A stretch of DNA of 64,000 nucleotides from Helicobacter macacae MIT 99-5501. Lineage in GTDB: Bacteria; Campylobacterota; Campylobacteria; Campylobacterales; Helicobacteraceae. The DNA lies in NCBI RefSeq assembly GCF_000507845.1, contig NZ_KI669455.1, positions 1 to 64,000 on the forward strand, written 5' to 3'. Position numbers and translations under genes: made by a program. The notes below the pieces were generated by a model, which searched no databases, was not told the origin of the DNA, and was given only the letters and a program-made list of their open reading frames with translations. Positions 26,832 through 35,904 of this stretch are shown in pieces. Every line of letters starts with the position of its first letter. The first letter of the stretch is position 1.

Positions 26832-27955
26832 TAGCGAACTCCTAATTTTTCGGCTAATGTATTAAAAGATTTTATGTTTTTTATATCAAGCAAATCCATA
26901 GCGTCTTTGTAGGTTTCATAGCCATTTAGTGTATCTATAATCACGCTTTTGGCAAAGTTTTTGCTATTTGCAGCAGTTATATTTGAATAGTAATCACCAC
27001 CAGATTTTTTTTTGATTTTTGTGATACTTGTCAAAAATGTTTCTTTAAATTCTTGATATTCATAGTTATTGGTAAGTTTGGCAAGCAGTGCTTTTGTGGC
27101 TATCGCTAATGGACTTGCAGTATCATTGAAATATGCAGAAATGTTTTTTATGTTGTTTTCTAGGCTAATATTTTTATTCCATTGTTTTGTGAATTCATTT
27201 GTAGGCATAAGAATCTCACCTGCAATTTCATTGCATTGATATTCTTCATTTGCACGAAAATCATAGGAGCTTACACCGCTATGCTTAAGCACGATATGGG
27301 CTAGCTCGTGTAGCAAGGTAAAAATCTTGCCATTTACGCTTGAATCATTTGAGTTTATAAAGATAAGCGGTGCATATTCATCATAAATAGCATATCCTCT
27401 GCATTCTGTGATACTAATAGGTTTTTGTGTTTGATTTTGCGACATTCCGCTTTGTTGGACTATGATATTATTGGATTCTAGTGCCTGTTTTATGTGGGTA
27501 AATCTTTCGCTTTTTGATTTCTTTTTGGCATTATCAAAGTCGATTAGGATTTTGATTTCTCGTATAATATCAGCGTTAGAATTTATTTTTTTGTCCTTTA
27601 GGAATTTATCATAACCATTTCTTATGAGATAGTTTCTAAACCACTCTTGCTTCTTTTTACTTGTGCCTATACAGCTTTGCAAATTAGGCGAAAAATCCCT
27701 GCTATCTGCCCTAAAGTCAGGCAAAGCATTTTCTACCTTTGGCAACTCTGGCAAAAATAGATAAGCAAAGGGGATATTTCTGTAATTTGCAAGTTTTATG
27801 AGTTTATCAGTGGCAATCTCAATAGAATCTACGGAATTACTTATAAAGTCATTGAATTGCTTTATTTGCTTTGCACTTTTAAAAACTTTAACAATCTCAT
27901 CTTGTGAAAACGCTAGTTTTTGGATAGTAGCGATATGGTTGCTACGCAATATCAT
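26831..27955 (-). CDS. ImmA/IrrE-family metallopeptidase, antitoxin-like partner
   Basis: 374 residues from ATG 27955; gaaggga lies 6 bases upstream, whereas the ATG 15 bases earlier has no ribosome site. The zinc motif is TLLHELAHIVLKH (about 217-229) followed by ANEEYQCNEIAGEILMP, where the Glu of NEIAGEILMP is the third ligand. There is no obvious helix-turn-helix of the classical XRE type in the N-terminal 60 residues, though a helical region (AFSQDEIVKVFKSAK) is present. Such proteins cleave repressors or act as antitoxins for PIN partners. Confidence 0.8.
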   Translation of the reverse strand: MILRSNHIATIQKLAFSQDEIVKVFKSAKQIKQFNDFISNSVDSIEIATDKLIKLANYRNIPFAYLFLPELPKVENALPDFRADSRDFSPNLQSCIGTSKKKQEWFRNYLIRNGYDKFLKDKKINSNADIIREIKILIDFDNAKKKSKSERFTHIKQALESNNIIVQQSGMSQNQTQKPISITECRGYAIYDEYAPLIFINSNDSSVNGKIFTLLHELAHIVLKHSGVSSYDFRANEEYQCNEIAGEILMPTNEFTKQWNKNISLENNIKNISAYFNDTASPLAIATKALLAKLTNNYEYQEFKETFLTSITKIKKKSGGDYYSNITAANSKNFAKSVIIDTLNGYETYKDAMDLLDIKNIKSFNTLAEKLGVR

Positions 27956-28049
27956 TGCAATTCCCTTCATATAAGCTTATGCTTTGATTGTAGTGTTTTT
28001 TCGCTAAAATAACCATAAAATCATTTCATAAATTTACAAGGACAATAAA

Positions 28050-29690
28050 ATGAATCCACAAAATTTAATAGCCAAAGTCTGGGACTATGCAAATATCTTG
28101 CGCGATAGTGGCGTAAGCTACACCGACTATGTCGCACAGCTAAGTTACCTGCTATTCTTAAAAATGGAGAGCGAAATAGCGAGTGTAAATCCTAGCGCGG
28201 TGTCAATGATACCAAGCGAATACCGCTGGGAAGTGCTAAAAAGGTTAGACGGCTTAGAGTTAGAAAGTGTATATAGCAAGGCATTGGCGGAATTATCAAA
28301 ACAGGGCGGAATCGTAGGCACGATTTACCAAAAAGCCCAAAACAAAATCACCGAACCCGCCAAACTAAAACGGCTAATAAGCCTAGTAGATGGCGAGACT
28401 TGGCTGGGGCTAAGTGTCGATGTCAAAGGCGCGATATATGAGGGGCTTTTGGCAAAAAACGCCACAGAGACAAAGGCGGGTGCGGGGCAGTATTTCACCC
28501 CGCGCGTGCTGTGTGAAAGCATAGTGCGCCTTATGCGCCCCACGCCACAAATGAGCGTGTGCGACCCTGCGTGTGGCACGGGTGGCTTTCTGCTTGCGGC
28601 TTATGCCTATATGAAATCCCAAAGCAACGATAGCGAGGTGCTTCGTGCGTTGCGCGAGGATAAGCTCTATGGCAAGGACATAACGCCACTTGTGGTAAGC
28701 CTGTGTGCGATGAATCTCTTTCTGCACGGGCTTGGGGTGGGATTTGGCTCTAGCGGGGCAAACTCTGAATCAAGCACGACAAACTCCGAATCTGAATCAA
28801 GCACAAAAACGCACGAAGATTCACGAAATCCTAAGCAAAAGCCCCAAAGGGCGTTAGTAAGCGAGGGCGATTCGCTACTAGAGCTTGGCAGTGTGCGCTT
28901 TGATATGGTGCTGACAAATCCGCCCTTTGGCAAAAAGTCTAGCACAAAGATTATGGGCGAAGATGGTAGCGTGAAGCGGGAAAGCGAGACATACACGAGA
29001 GAGGATTTCATCGCTACGACAAGCAATAAGCAGCTAAACTTTTTGCAACACATTATGAGCCTACTAAAAGTGCGTGGCAAAGCCGCTGTGGTGCTACCTG
29101 ATAATGTGCTTTTTGAGGGCGGGGCGGGAGAAAAAATCCGCAAACGACTTTTGAGTGAATTTGACTTGCATACGATTTTGCGCTTGCCTACGGGGATATT
29201 TTACGCGCAAGGCGTTAAGGCAAATGTGCTGTTTTTTGACAAATATGAGGCGTTGGCACAGGGAATGCGCACAAGCAAGGTGTGGGTGTATGACTTGCGA
29301 ACAAATGTAAATCTAAGCCTTGTAAGCAATCCTTTGAGTGCGGAGCATTTGGCGGATTTTGAGAAGTGCTTTTGCGGTGGGGAAGTGCCAAAAGATTTGG
29401 GCGATTTGGCTAAAAATGCGGGGGAATCTAGCGCGTCTAATGGAGATAGCGCGGATTTTGCTATGCTTGATTTTGCCACTATGTTTGCTAGGCGCGTGGA
29501 GAGTGAGCGATTTCGCGCTTTTAGCGTAGAGGAGATTTTGGCGCGAGATAAGGCAAACTTAGACATATTTTGGCTAAAAGATGAGAGCTTGGGCGAAGTA
29601 GAGTCGCTACCCACCCCGCGCGAAATCGCCACAGTTATAAAAGAGGATTTGCAAAGCGCGATAAGGGAATTTGAGAGCGCGGGAGTCTAA
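28050..29690 (+). CDS. hsdM: Type I DNA methyltransferase subunit HsdM
   Basis: 546 residues. N-terminal helical domain (LIAKVWDYANILRDSGV), AdoMet motif I DPACGTGGFLLAAY (about 171-184) and catalytic NPPFG (about 290-294), all intact. A Ser/Glu/Thr/Asn-rich insert (NSESSTTNSESESSTKTHED) lies between them. HsdM methylates adenine with HsdS. Last gene of the defence island. Its partners hsdR and hsdS are broken in this sequence, so a complete type I system is not encoded here. ATG follows acaaggaca. Confidence 0.92.
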   Translation: MNPQNLIAKVWDYANILRDSGVSYTDYVAQLSYLLFLKMESEIASVNPSAVSMIPSEYRWEVLKRLDGLELESVYSKALAELSKQGGIVGTIYQKAQNKITEPAKLKRLISLVDGETWLGLSVDVKGAIYEGLLAKNATETKAGAGQYFTPRVLCESIVRLMRPTPQMSVCDPACGTGGFLLAAYAYMKSQSNDSEVLRALREDKLYGKDITPLVVSLCAMNLFLHGLGVGFGSSGANSESSTTNSESESSTKTHEDSRNPKQKPQRALVSEGDSLLELGSVRFDMVLTNPPFGKKSSTKIMGEDGSVKRESETYTREDFIATTSNKQLNFLQHIMSLLKVRGKAAVVLPDNVLFEGGAGEKIRKRLLSEFDLHTILRLPTGIFYAQGVKANVLFFDKYEALAQGMRTSKVWVYDLRTNVNLSLVSNPLSAEHLADFEKCFCGGEVPKDLGDLAKNAGESSASNGDSADFAMLDFATMFARRVESERFRAFSVEEILARDKANLDIFWLKDESLGEVESLPTPREIATVIKEDLQSAIREFESAGV

Positions 29691-29814
29691 AATCGCAGGC
29701 AGTTTTTAGGCGATGAGAATTTGATAAGCGCGGGATTTACGCACGCGCTTTTCACGCAAGGGTAGCCACACATTTGCGCTAGCCTTTAAACTTGCTATAT
29801 TGCAAAATCTTTGT

Positions 29815-29820
29815 TACAAT
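29815..29820 (+). promoter_or_regulatory. Probable -10 box of efp
   Basis: TACAAT 31 bases before the efp ATG, preceded by an A+T-rich stretch with cttgctatatt. It fits a sigma-70 promoter restoring independent expression downstream of the island. Confidence 0.4.
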
Positions 29821-29851
29821 CGCGCATTTATACCAAAACAAAGGAGCAACA

Positions 29852-30415
29852 ATGGCAATAGGAATGGGCGAGCTTAAAAAAGGCTTAAAAATCGAAATTG
29901 AGGGCGTGCCTTATCGCATCGTAGAGTATCAGCACGTAAAGCCGGGCAAGGGAGCGGCGTTTGTGCGCGCTAAAATCAAGTCATTTTTAGACGGCAAAGT
30001 GATTGAAAAAACATTTCACGCGGGCGATAAATGCGAAGAGCCAAACATAGTTGAAAAGCCTATGCAATACCTCTACCACGATGGCGATAGCTATCAGTTT
30101 ATGGATACAGAGAGCTATGAGCAAACCGCGCTAAGTGCCGACCAAGTGGGCGAAGCAGCCAAATGGCTACTTGACGGTATGGCTGTGAGCGTGCTACTAC
30201 ACAACGAAAAGGCGATAAGCGTAACCGTGCCTCAAATAGTCGAGCTAAAAATAATAGAAACCCCACCAAACTTCAAGGGAGACACCTCATCTGCTGGCAA
30301 AAAGCCCGCCACTCTAGAATCTGGAGCGGTGGTGCAGATACCATTCCACATACTAGAGGGCGAGACAATCCGCGTAAATACCGAAACAGGCGAATATGTG
30401 GAAAAAGTGAAATAG
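29852..30415 (+). CDS. efp: Translation elongation factor P
   Basis: 187 residues from ATG 29852 (caaaggagcaaca upstream); the frame extends 60 bases further 5' but without a ribosome site. KOW-like domain with [12 protein letters not shown], whose loop Lys enters the peptidyl-transferase centre to relieve polyproline stalling, then OB domains ending [16 protein letters not shown]. Full length and no oddities. In H. pylori this gene follows fba. Confidence 0.95.
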   Translation: MAIGMGELKKGLKIEIEGVPYRIVEYQHVKPGKGAAFVRAKIKSFLDGKVIEKTFHAGDKCEEPNIVEKPMQYLYHDGDSYQFMDTESYEQTALSADQVGEAAKWLLDGMAVSVLLHNEKAISVTVPQIVELKIIETPPNFKGDTSSAGKKPATLESGAVVQIPFHILEGETIRVNTETGEYVEKVK

Positions 30416-30539
30416 GCGCGCTAGGTGTGTGGTAGGGTATCAAAAATCGTGGCTTATAGCTATTGGGCTAGGTAATTGCGTAGTGTGTGGATAAATGCGC
30501 GAAGTTATGAAGTGTAGTGCGAGATTACAAGGGACTAAA

Positions 30540-31297
30540 ATGAATAATATTATCGCATCATTTGTAGCATTATTTTTGACTATGCCTTATGGTGCGAGCG
30601 CACAGCACGGTAGCCCTAGCACGCACTCATCTACTATCGCCCCCCCCCCCCTATAAAATCAATTCCCACAGCACAATCAACACCTAAAATCAATAAGCAA
30701 AGCCAAGATTTTGCAGAGCAGGAAGTGCAAAATCAAAATGTCAAAGCCAAACAACTAGACACAATAGCCCAAAATCTACCCAAACAAAACACCACCAAAA
30801 GCCCAAAACAAAATCCCGCGTTTAGCGAAAATCTAAACGCACTAAGGTTTGAAATAGGCTCTAGCGTGCGAGGAAATGGCTTTGAAAACCACCACAACGC
30901 ACAAATCATTTACTCACAGCCAAATCATATATTTCGCATACACGGACGGATAAATCTCGAGCTTGGTGGATTTTTGGGGTTTGGGAGTGTCGCGGGGGTA
31001 GATTTATCTAGTATGAATTTAGCATTTTTAGGCATTAGCGAGGAGGCTTTACTGCCACTTTTTATGAGTCAAAAATACGGCAATATCTATGCTGGAGTGG
31101 GGCTTGGGGCGTATATCAAAAGCAAAGGCGAAGTGCGCGTGATTTCAAACTTTACCTTTGGGGAGCGCGTGTTTGTGGGGTATTTGTGGAAAAAGTTTAG
31201 TAGCGAAATCTTTATCAAGCACTTCTCAAACGGCACTCTAAGCAAGCCAAATGCAGGACATAATTTCTTTGGATTTTGCTTTGGGTATGTGTTTTAG
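30540..31297 (+). pseudogene. pagL: Phase-variable lipid A 3-O-deacylase PagL, currently out of frame
   Basis: ATG 30540 opens a signal peptide (MNNIIASFVALFLTMPYGAS), then crosses a run of 12 C (30640-30651) and hits TAA at once. The rest, in the next frame from the tract to 31297, has no stop and encodes an outer membrane barrel ending HFSNGTLSKPNAGHNF and FGYVF. HxSN is the PagL active site (His, Ser), with Asn at +10 as in PagL; the third catalytic residue (Glu at +14) is Asn here. With 13 or 10 C the two parts join into a 252-residue precursor. PagL removes the 3-O acyl chain of lipid A. A GTG at 30725 would lack a signal peptide. Confidence 0.82.
30640..30651 (+). repeat. C12 switching tract in pagL
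   Basis: Twelve consecutive C directly after the signal-peptide region. The current length gives ATC-GCC-CCC... then CTA-TAA; one more C gives CCT-ATA-AAA and an open frame. Confidence 0.9.
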
Positions 31298-31386
31298 GTT
31301 TTTTTACAAAATGACTAAAATCAAATGCTATTTTGGCAACGCGGGCATAAAGTGATTTCATCAATCAAATCTAGCAAAAACTCTAG

Positions 31387-32841
31387 CTAGCAAAAGTCAT
31401 CAAAAGTATCTCCGCCACTCCATTTTAAGCCTTGCGCCAAAGTCCAATATTTATACGCACCCCGCTCCTTAAAAAAACTCCCACGATTGATATGCACAAA
31501 GAAGTTGTTTTCATAGATGATTTCCACAAGTGCAAAGTGCTTGACATTTCTTTCATCAAATTTACAAATCACAAATATAGCCTTACTAGATAGAGCAAAA
31601 TCTAAAACGCTTGCCGAGTTGTTTTTGTTTTGAGAAAATAGTGCTTCTTTTTGCAAATTTTTACAATAATCCTCTAAAGGCGTGTCGCTAGCCTCTTTTG
31701 GACATAGCAAAAATTCAGTAGGCGTTACCCAAGCGCGTTGCTTGGCAATACTTGGCAACAAAGCTTGTGTGTCATAGTCTGCTATATTAAAATTTAGCTC
31801 ATTTGCCACAATTTCTTGCTGTCTTGACCTTTCTTGCTCTTGATGATTTTTTAAAGATTCCTGCTTTTCCCTTTGTCTCTCTTCTAGTTCAGGTATCAGC
31901 TCTTTGTATGTTGCCTTTTGTGCTTCTGTGATATAGCCACAATTTATATGGACAAAGAAGTTGTTTTCATAGATGATTTTTAAAACCGCATAAGATTTTT
32001 TATCCTTCATTCTTGCTTGTGTTTTTATTTGAGAGATGACAAAAATCGCTTCTTTATTTTTACTCATCTCAAACTTTATAATACGCGATGAATTAAAATT
32101 GTTTTTTGTCAAAGTGGCGTTTCTTTTGAGATTTTTATGGTAGTCCTCTAAAGGCGTGTCGCTAATTTGCTTTGGACATAATATAAATTCCGTAGGCGTT
32201 GTCCAATATCTCTGCACTGCTACACTTGGAGATAGGGCTTTTATGTCATAGTGATTGATTGCTTGTGGATAAATCGGCTTATAAATCCACTCGCCCATTT
32301 TAGTTGTCGTTGTGGAATGTGGTTTATTTCTCTGTGATGATAAATGTTGCAAATTTTTTAGACAATTTTGCGCTTCCTCATCGCTAACTTCTCGCATCCA
32401 CTCTATGTTTTTATCACTACTTTCTAAAACCTTATTTCTTAAAATCTGTGGATTTTGCAAAAATGCCCTTATACTCCCGCAATAATACTCGATTTTGCTC
32501 CGCGTGATTGGATTTAGAATGGCATTTTCAAGTCTTGTTAAATATCGTAGATTTTGGGGGCGATTATTTTGGCGATTGGTGTCTATGTGGTCTGTTATAT
32601 GCTCTTTTGTGGGTGGTTCTCCGTGAAAAGCAAGTGCAACAATCCTATGAATCCTAGCACTGCCTATGTAGAGATAACCATTTTGTAAATTTACCTTACC
32701 AAAAGTCCAACAATTATCCAACTTTCGCGCTTTTTTCCCTGCTGGTGTGTGTCGCAAAACCGCTCCATTATCCCGCACGCAGTAGCACTCATTTTTATAC
32801 ACACATTCTTTGACTTCCACAAAATCATCTATAAGATTCAT
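31387..32841 (-). CDS. HNH nuclease-domain protein with duplicated C-terminal domain
   Basis: 484 residues. A NUMOD4-like N-terminus (YCVRDNGAVLRHT) leads to an HNH_3 domain: IHRIVALAFHGEPP, HITDHIDTNRQNNRP, NLRYLTRLEN. Two copies of an unrecognised domain follow: TTPTEFILCPKQISDTPLED (about 217) with IIYENNFFVHINCG, and VTPTEFLLCPKEASDTPLED (about 370) with IIYENNFFVHINRG, separated by a Glu/Gln-rich helix. The HNH part is like those of homing or mobile nucleases; the duplicated part may bind a partner or nucleic acid. There is no signal peptide. Isolated on the minus strand between pagL and the DJ-1 gene. Function otherwise unknown. Confidence 0.7.
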   Translation of the reverse strand: MNLIDDFVEVKECVYKNECYCVRDNGAVLRHTPAGKKARKLDNCWTFGKVNLQNGYLYIGSARIHRIVALAFHGEPPTKEHITDHIDTNRQNNRPQNLRYLTRLENAILNPITRSKIEYYCGSIRAFLQNPQILRNKVLESSDKNIEWMREVSDEEAQNCLKNLQHLSSQRNKPHSTTTTKMGEWIYKPIYPQAINHYDIKALSPSVAVQRYWTTPTEFILCPKQISDTPLEDYHKNLKRNATLTKNNFNSSRIIKFEMSKNKEAIFVISQIKTQARMKDKKSYAVLKIIYENNFFVHINCGYITEAQKATYKELIPELEERQREKQESLKNHQEQERSRQQEIVANELNFNIADYDTQALLPSIAKQRAWVTPTEFLLCPKEASDTPLEDYCKNLQKEALFSQNKNNSASVLDFALSSKAIFVICKFDERNVKHFALVEIIYENNFFVHINRGSFFKERGAYKYWTLAQGLKWSGGDTFDDFC

Positions 32842-32982
32842 ACCTGCCCCCTAGCGTGATTTTTGTAAGATTTGCTAAATTTGTATCCTTAAGTATTATA
32901 TAATCAATGCGTATTTTTGTGTAGCTAAAATTTTAGTAAATTTGGACGCGTCAGAATTTAAATTTTAAAAAGGAGAGTAAAA

Positions 32983-33903
32983 ATGAGCAAAAAAGTGTTA
33001 GTGCCTTTGGCAAATGGGTTTGAGGAAATCGAGTTTGTAAGCATAGTGGATACTTTGCGTAGGGCGCAGATAGAAGTGCTCATCGCAGGTGTGGGCGATG
33101 AAGAGAGCGCAAGCGGGGCGAGTGATGAGGGTAGCGCGGACGGTGCTAAATCTAGCGAGGCAAGTGCGGGCGGTGCAAGTGGTTTGAAAACAAATAGTGC
33201 GGGCGAGTGTGGTGCGAGTGCAAAAGATAGTGCGAACGGCACGGGCAGAAGCTACATAGGGGCGCACGGCATAGCCATAAGCGCGGACGCGACACTAGAT
33301 AGCCTAGATTCTAGCGCGTTGGCGGGGTTTGACGGGGTAGCTTTGGCTGGTGGCTGGCAGGGAATGCTAAACCTCAAAGCAAGCCAAAAACTGCGCGAGA
33401 TTTTACGCGAGTTTAAGGCAGAGGGCAAGCTAGTAAGCGCGATATGCGCATCGCCTATCGTGCTAGATGCTGCGGGCGTGCTAGAGGGGAAATTCGCGTG
33501 CTATCCTAGCTGTGAGAAATTCGCTTATGAGGACACTAGCGCGGATTCTAGCGCGGGCTCGGATTCTGATTCTAGCGAGAGTGCGGGGGTGAATGCGGGC
33601 TCGGATTCTAGCGCGGGCGTAAATGCAGGTGCAAGAAAAGGTGCAAAAAGCACAAATATCGGGGTGGGAAATAGTGTGAGCGACACGGGCAAAAACACAG
33701 AGAAGCCCCTAAAGGGCGCATATCAGCCAAAGGCTAGCGTGGTGCGCGATGGCAATCTCATAACCGCCGCAGGTCCCGCCACAGGAGTGCTTTTCGCACT
33801 TGAAATCATAGCCTACCTGCTAGGGCAGGCACAATCCCAAAGCATAGCAGAGCAAATGCTTATCCCCTACCTCAACCACAGCGCAGAGATTTTGCGAAGC
33901 TAG
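32983..33903 (+). CDS. DJ-1/PfpI family protein with two low-complexity insertions
   Basis: 306 residues where the family usually has about 185. Core: KVLVPLANGFEEIEFVSIVD, then SALAGFDGVALAGG, nucleophile-elbow Cys in VSAICASPIVLDAAG, and the C-terminal LITAAGPATGVLFALEII. Two inserts rich in Ser, Ala, Gly, Asp and Asn interrupt it at about residues 39-88 and 185-233; both are made of imperfect repeats. The fold-critical pieces are all present, so the protein may still act as a deglycase or chaperone-like DJ-1 homologue. ATG follows aaaaggagagtaaaa. Confidence 0.85.
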   Translation: MSKKVLVPLANGFEEIEFVSIVDTLRRAQIEVLIAGVGDEESASGASDEGSADGAKSSEASAGGASGLKTNSAGECGASAKDSANGTGRSYIGAHGIAISADATLDSLDSSALAGFDGVALAGGWQGMLNLKASQKLREILREFKAEGKLVSAICASPIVLDAAGVLEGKFACYPSCEKFAYEDTSADSSAGSDSDSSESAGVNAGSDSSAGVNAGARKGAKSTNIGVGNSVSDTGKNTEKPLKGAYQPKASVVRDGNLITAAGPATGVLFALEIIAYLLGQAQSQSIAEQMLIPYLNHSAEILRS

Positions 33904-33995
33904 AAGCGCGTTTTGCCCTCGCAAAAGGTTTTGTGCAAATATCCCAAAACCAAAACCCCTGCAAAAATTTTGCAACGATTCTAAAGACACCAAAT

Positions 33996-34628
33996 ATGGA
34001 AAATAACCACATAAATTCACCAAACTACATAAATATCCCAAACAACTCGCAAAAATCCATACTCATCGTGTATAAAAGCAAGTATGGAGCGACAAAGGAC
34101 TATGTCAAATGGCTAGAAAAAGCCCTAGCCGATAGGCAAATCGCCTGCGATATATGCCAAGTGGATAAAACCCCTACTCAAGACTTTTGTGGCTATGGTG
34201 CGGTGGTGTTTGCAGGCGGGATATATGGCGGGGAGCTAAGCATAGCCAAATCCCTAAAAGACTTCGCTAGACACCTCACAGAGGGGCAAAAAGCCACCCC
34301 CATACCAAACAAACTAGCCACGCCCAAACTACACTGCATACTTATCGGGCTTAGCAGTCCGCTAGCACCTCATCAAAGCACTTTAGATAAAAACTTCACG
34401 CCAAGCGAGCAAGAGAGCATAGAGTTTCACTTTTTGCAAGGCAGGCTTGACTTTGGTAAGCTAGATAGTGTCGATAGGGAGCGAATGAACGCGTATAGGG
34501 AAATGCTACGCGCTAGGGCTAGTAGGACAAGCGAGCAAGAAGCACTGCTAGAAAATGATGCAGTGGATTTCGCTAGTAAGGATTCTCTAAAATGCGTTAT
34601 TGATTCTTTGGTGGCTAAAGGCGAGTGA
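33996..34628 (+). CDS. Flavodoxin-domain protein (HemG-like)
   Basis: 210 residues if started at ATG 33996; an in-frame GTG at 33933 would add 21 residues, and neither has a strong ribosome site. The FMN phosphate-binding loop is IVYKSKYGATKDYVKWL; the second flavodoxin strand is VVFAGGIYGGELS. The C-terminal half (FHFLQGRLDFGKLD and the following helices) resembles protoporphyrinogen-oxidase-like flavodoxins (COG4635). Probably an electron carrier or haem-pathway oxidase; specific role unproven. Confidence 0.75.
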   Translation: MENNHINSPNYINIPNNSQKSILIVYKSKYGATKDYVKWLEKALADRQIACDICQVDKTPTQDFCGYGAVVFAGGIYGGELSIAKSLKDFARHLTEGQKATPIPNKLATPKLHCILIGLSSPLAPHQSTLDKNFTPSEQESIEFHFLQGRLDFGKLDSVDRERMNAYREMLRARASRTSEQEALLENDAVDFASKDSLKCVIDSLVAKGE

Positions 34629-34639
34629 TTCTAGCTTGA

Positions 34640-34960
34640 CTTTGTCATTCGTCATTGCGAGCAAATGGGCATAGCGAATTTTTGTTGCAAGCCAAAAACA
34701 TTATTAGCGTGAGGTGCTACCCGCTCCTAAATCCCCTCGTGCTGCGGGAGGGGACTTTCTAACGCGTGGCAATTCTCTTGTTCTCCCTCCCTTGCGGAGG
34801 GGGCTAGGGGGTGGGTTAAGTGTGTGGATTTGCCTTGCGATGAGTGTGTGGATTGCCACGATTCCACGCTTTCGTGCGGAATCCCGCAATGACGATTAGG
34901 TTTTTGGATTGCCACGCAAGTTTCGCGTAGCAAAATCGTGGCAATCCAAAAAAATCACAA
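34640..34960. repeat. Composite G+C-rich repeat, reverse copy of the hsdS insert
   Basis: In order: GTCATTGCGAG word (34650), cccctcgtgctgcgggagggg palindrome (34733-34753), ccctcccttgcggagggg-gctagggggtgggt (34785-34815), aagtgtgtggattt, then ggattgccacg units (34849 and 34906) around a ttccacgctttcgtgcggaa hairpin. Read on the minus strand it matches 25360-25560 in hsdS over most of its length, including cacacacttaaccc and cacgcg words. Covers the gene-free stretch after the flavodoxin gene. Confidence 0.8.
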
Positions 34961-34969
34961 AGGAACATA

Positions 34970-35255
34970 ATGCAAAGTTTTGTATATATTTTTGTTTAGC
35001 AAACCAAACTGAACGCTTTATGTAGGCGTTACAAGCGATTTAATCAAGCGAATATATAAGCACAAAAGCAAAGCCACAAAAGGCTTTACACAAAAATACG
35101 GCATTGATAAGCTAGGATATTATGAAGTCTATGAAAGGATAGAGTCCGCAATAGCGCGAGAGAAGCAACTAAAAGCTGGAAAAAGACAGACTAAGATTGA
35201 TTTGATAAAATCACAAAATCCAAAATGGGAGGATTTGTATGAAACACTCCAATAA
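34970..35255 (+). pseudogene. GIY-YIG nuclease-domain gene with frameshift and nonsense mutation
   Basis: ATG 34970 (aaaggaacata upstream) starts MQSFVYIF, then a T5 run shifts the frame: the neighbouring frame continues LFSKPN, stops at TGA, and resumes TLYVGVTSDLIKRIYKHKSK, FTQKYGIDKLGYYEVYERIE, AIAREKQLKAGKR and NPKWEDLYETL to a TAA at 35253. This is the small UPF0213-type GIY-YIG family (VYIL...LYVGVT, KLVYYE, REKQLK). One extra T and one G-to-T/A change to TGA kill it. It sits inside the repeat-rich region, and such small proteins are often mobile. Confidence 0.75.
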
Positions 35256-35904
35256 AATCACCGCGCCACTATCGCAAGGTGAAGTTTTGTCATTGCGAGA
35301 GAATCCGCAAGGTTTCTCGTGGTAATCCACGCTTTTGTCCGTTGTCATATTGAGGACAAGCGAAATATCTCTTTTTGTCTTGCGTTGTTTGCAGAATCTT
35401 TTGAGATATTCCTTGAGATACTTCGGGCTATGCCCTCAGTATGACAAAGAGTTTTATTTACAGGGAAACTTCTTGAAACCCCCTCCCTTAGAGTAACCGC
35501 GTTCGACTCTCTTAAAGCCCCCTCCCTTTGCGGAGGGGGTTTGGGGGTGGGTATCTTTTGCATTGGCAAAAGCGTGGAAAGATTCGTCATTACTAAAGAA
35601 ACTACGGTTTCGCCTTGTTTTCTAAAGAAACTTCACTTCGTTCGTTTTGTCACGCAAGTCTTGCGACTTGCTCGCAATGAGGGAAAAGAACCCACCCCCT
35701 TTATCCCCCTCCGCAGAGGGAGGGGAGATAGTTTGATTGCCTCTCCACTTGCAAGGGAGGGGGGAAAAGAGAGCGACAACTCCGCAGAGGGAGGGGAAAC
35801 CCCCACCACAAAAACACCTCACAAATAAACCCAAACAAACCCAAAAAAAAACACCCCAAAAAACCCCAAACCCCCCAAACCCCCCAACCCCTCCAAATTC
35901 TCCC
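35256..35904. repeat. Repeat-rich, gene-free region next to the autotransporter
   Basis: 649 bases with no credible gene. Contents: GTCATTGCGAGAGAATCCGC hairpin unit (35288), a palindrome with gagatattccttgagatac, then several G+C-rich units: ccccctcccttagagtaacc (35479), ccctttgcggagggggttt and gggggtgggt (35521-35551), acccaccccctttatccccc (35693), gcaagggagggggg (35754), tccgcagagggagggg (35783). The last 90 bases are almost pure A and C. Confidence 0.75.

Noticed and set aside
34714..34933. ORFs on both strands across the repeat block at 34.7-34.9 kb
   Set aside because: They are translations of the palindromic repeats, have no start signals and no non-repeat protein sequence.
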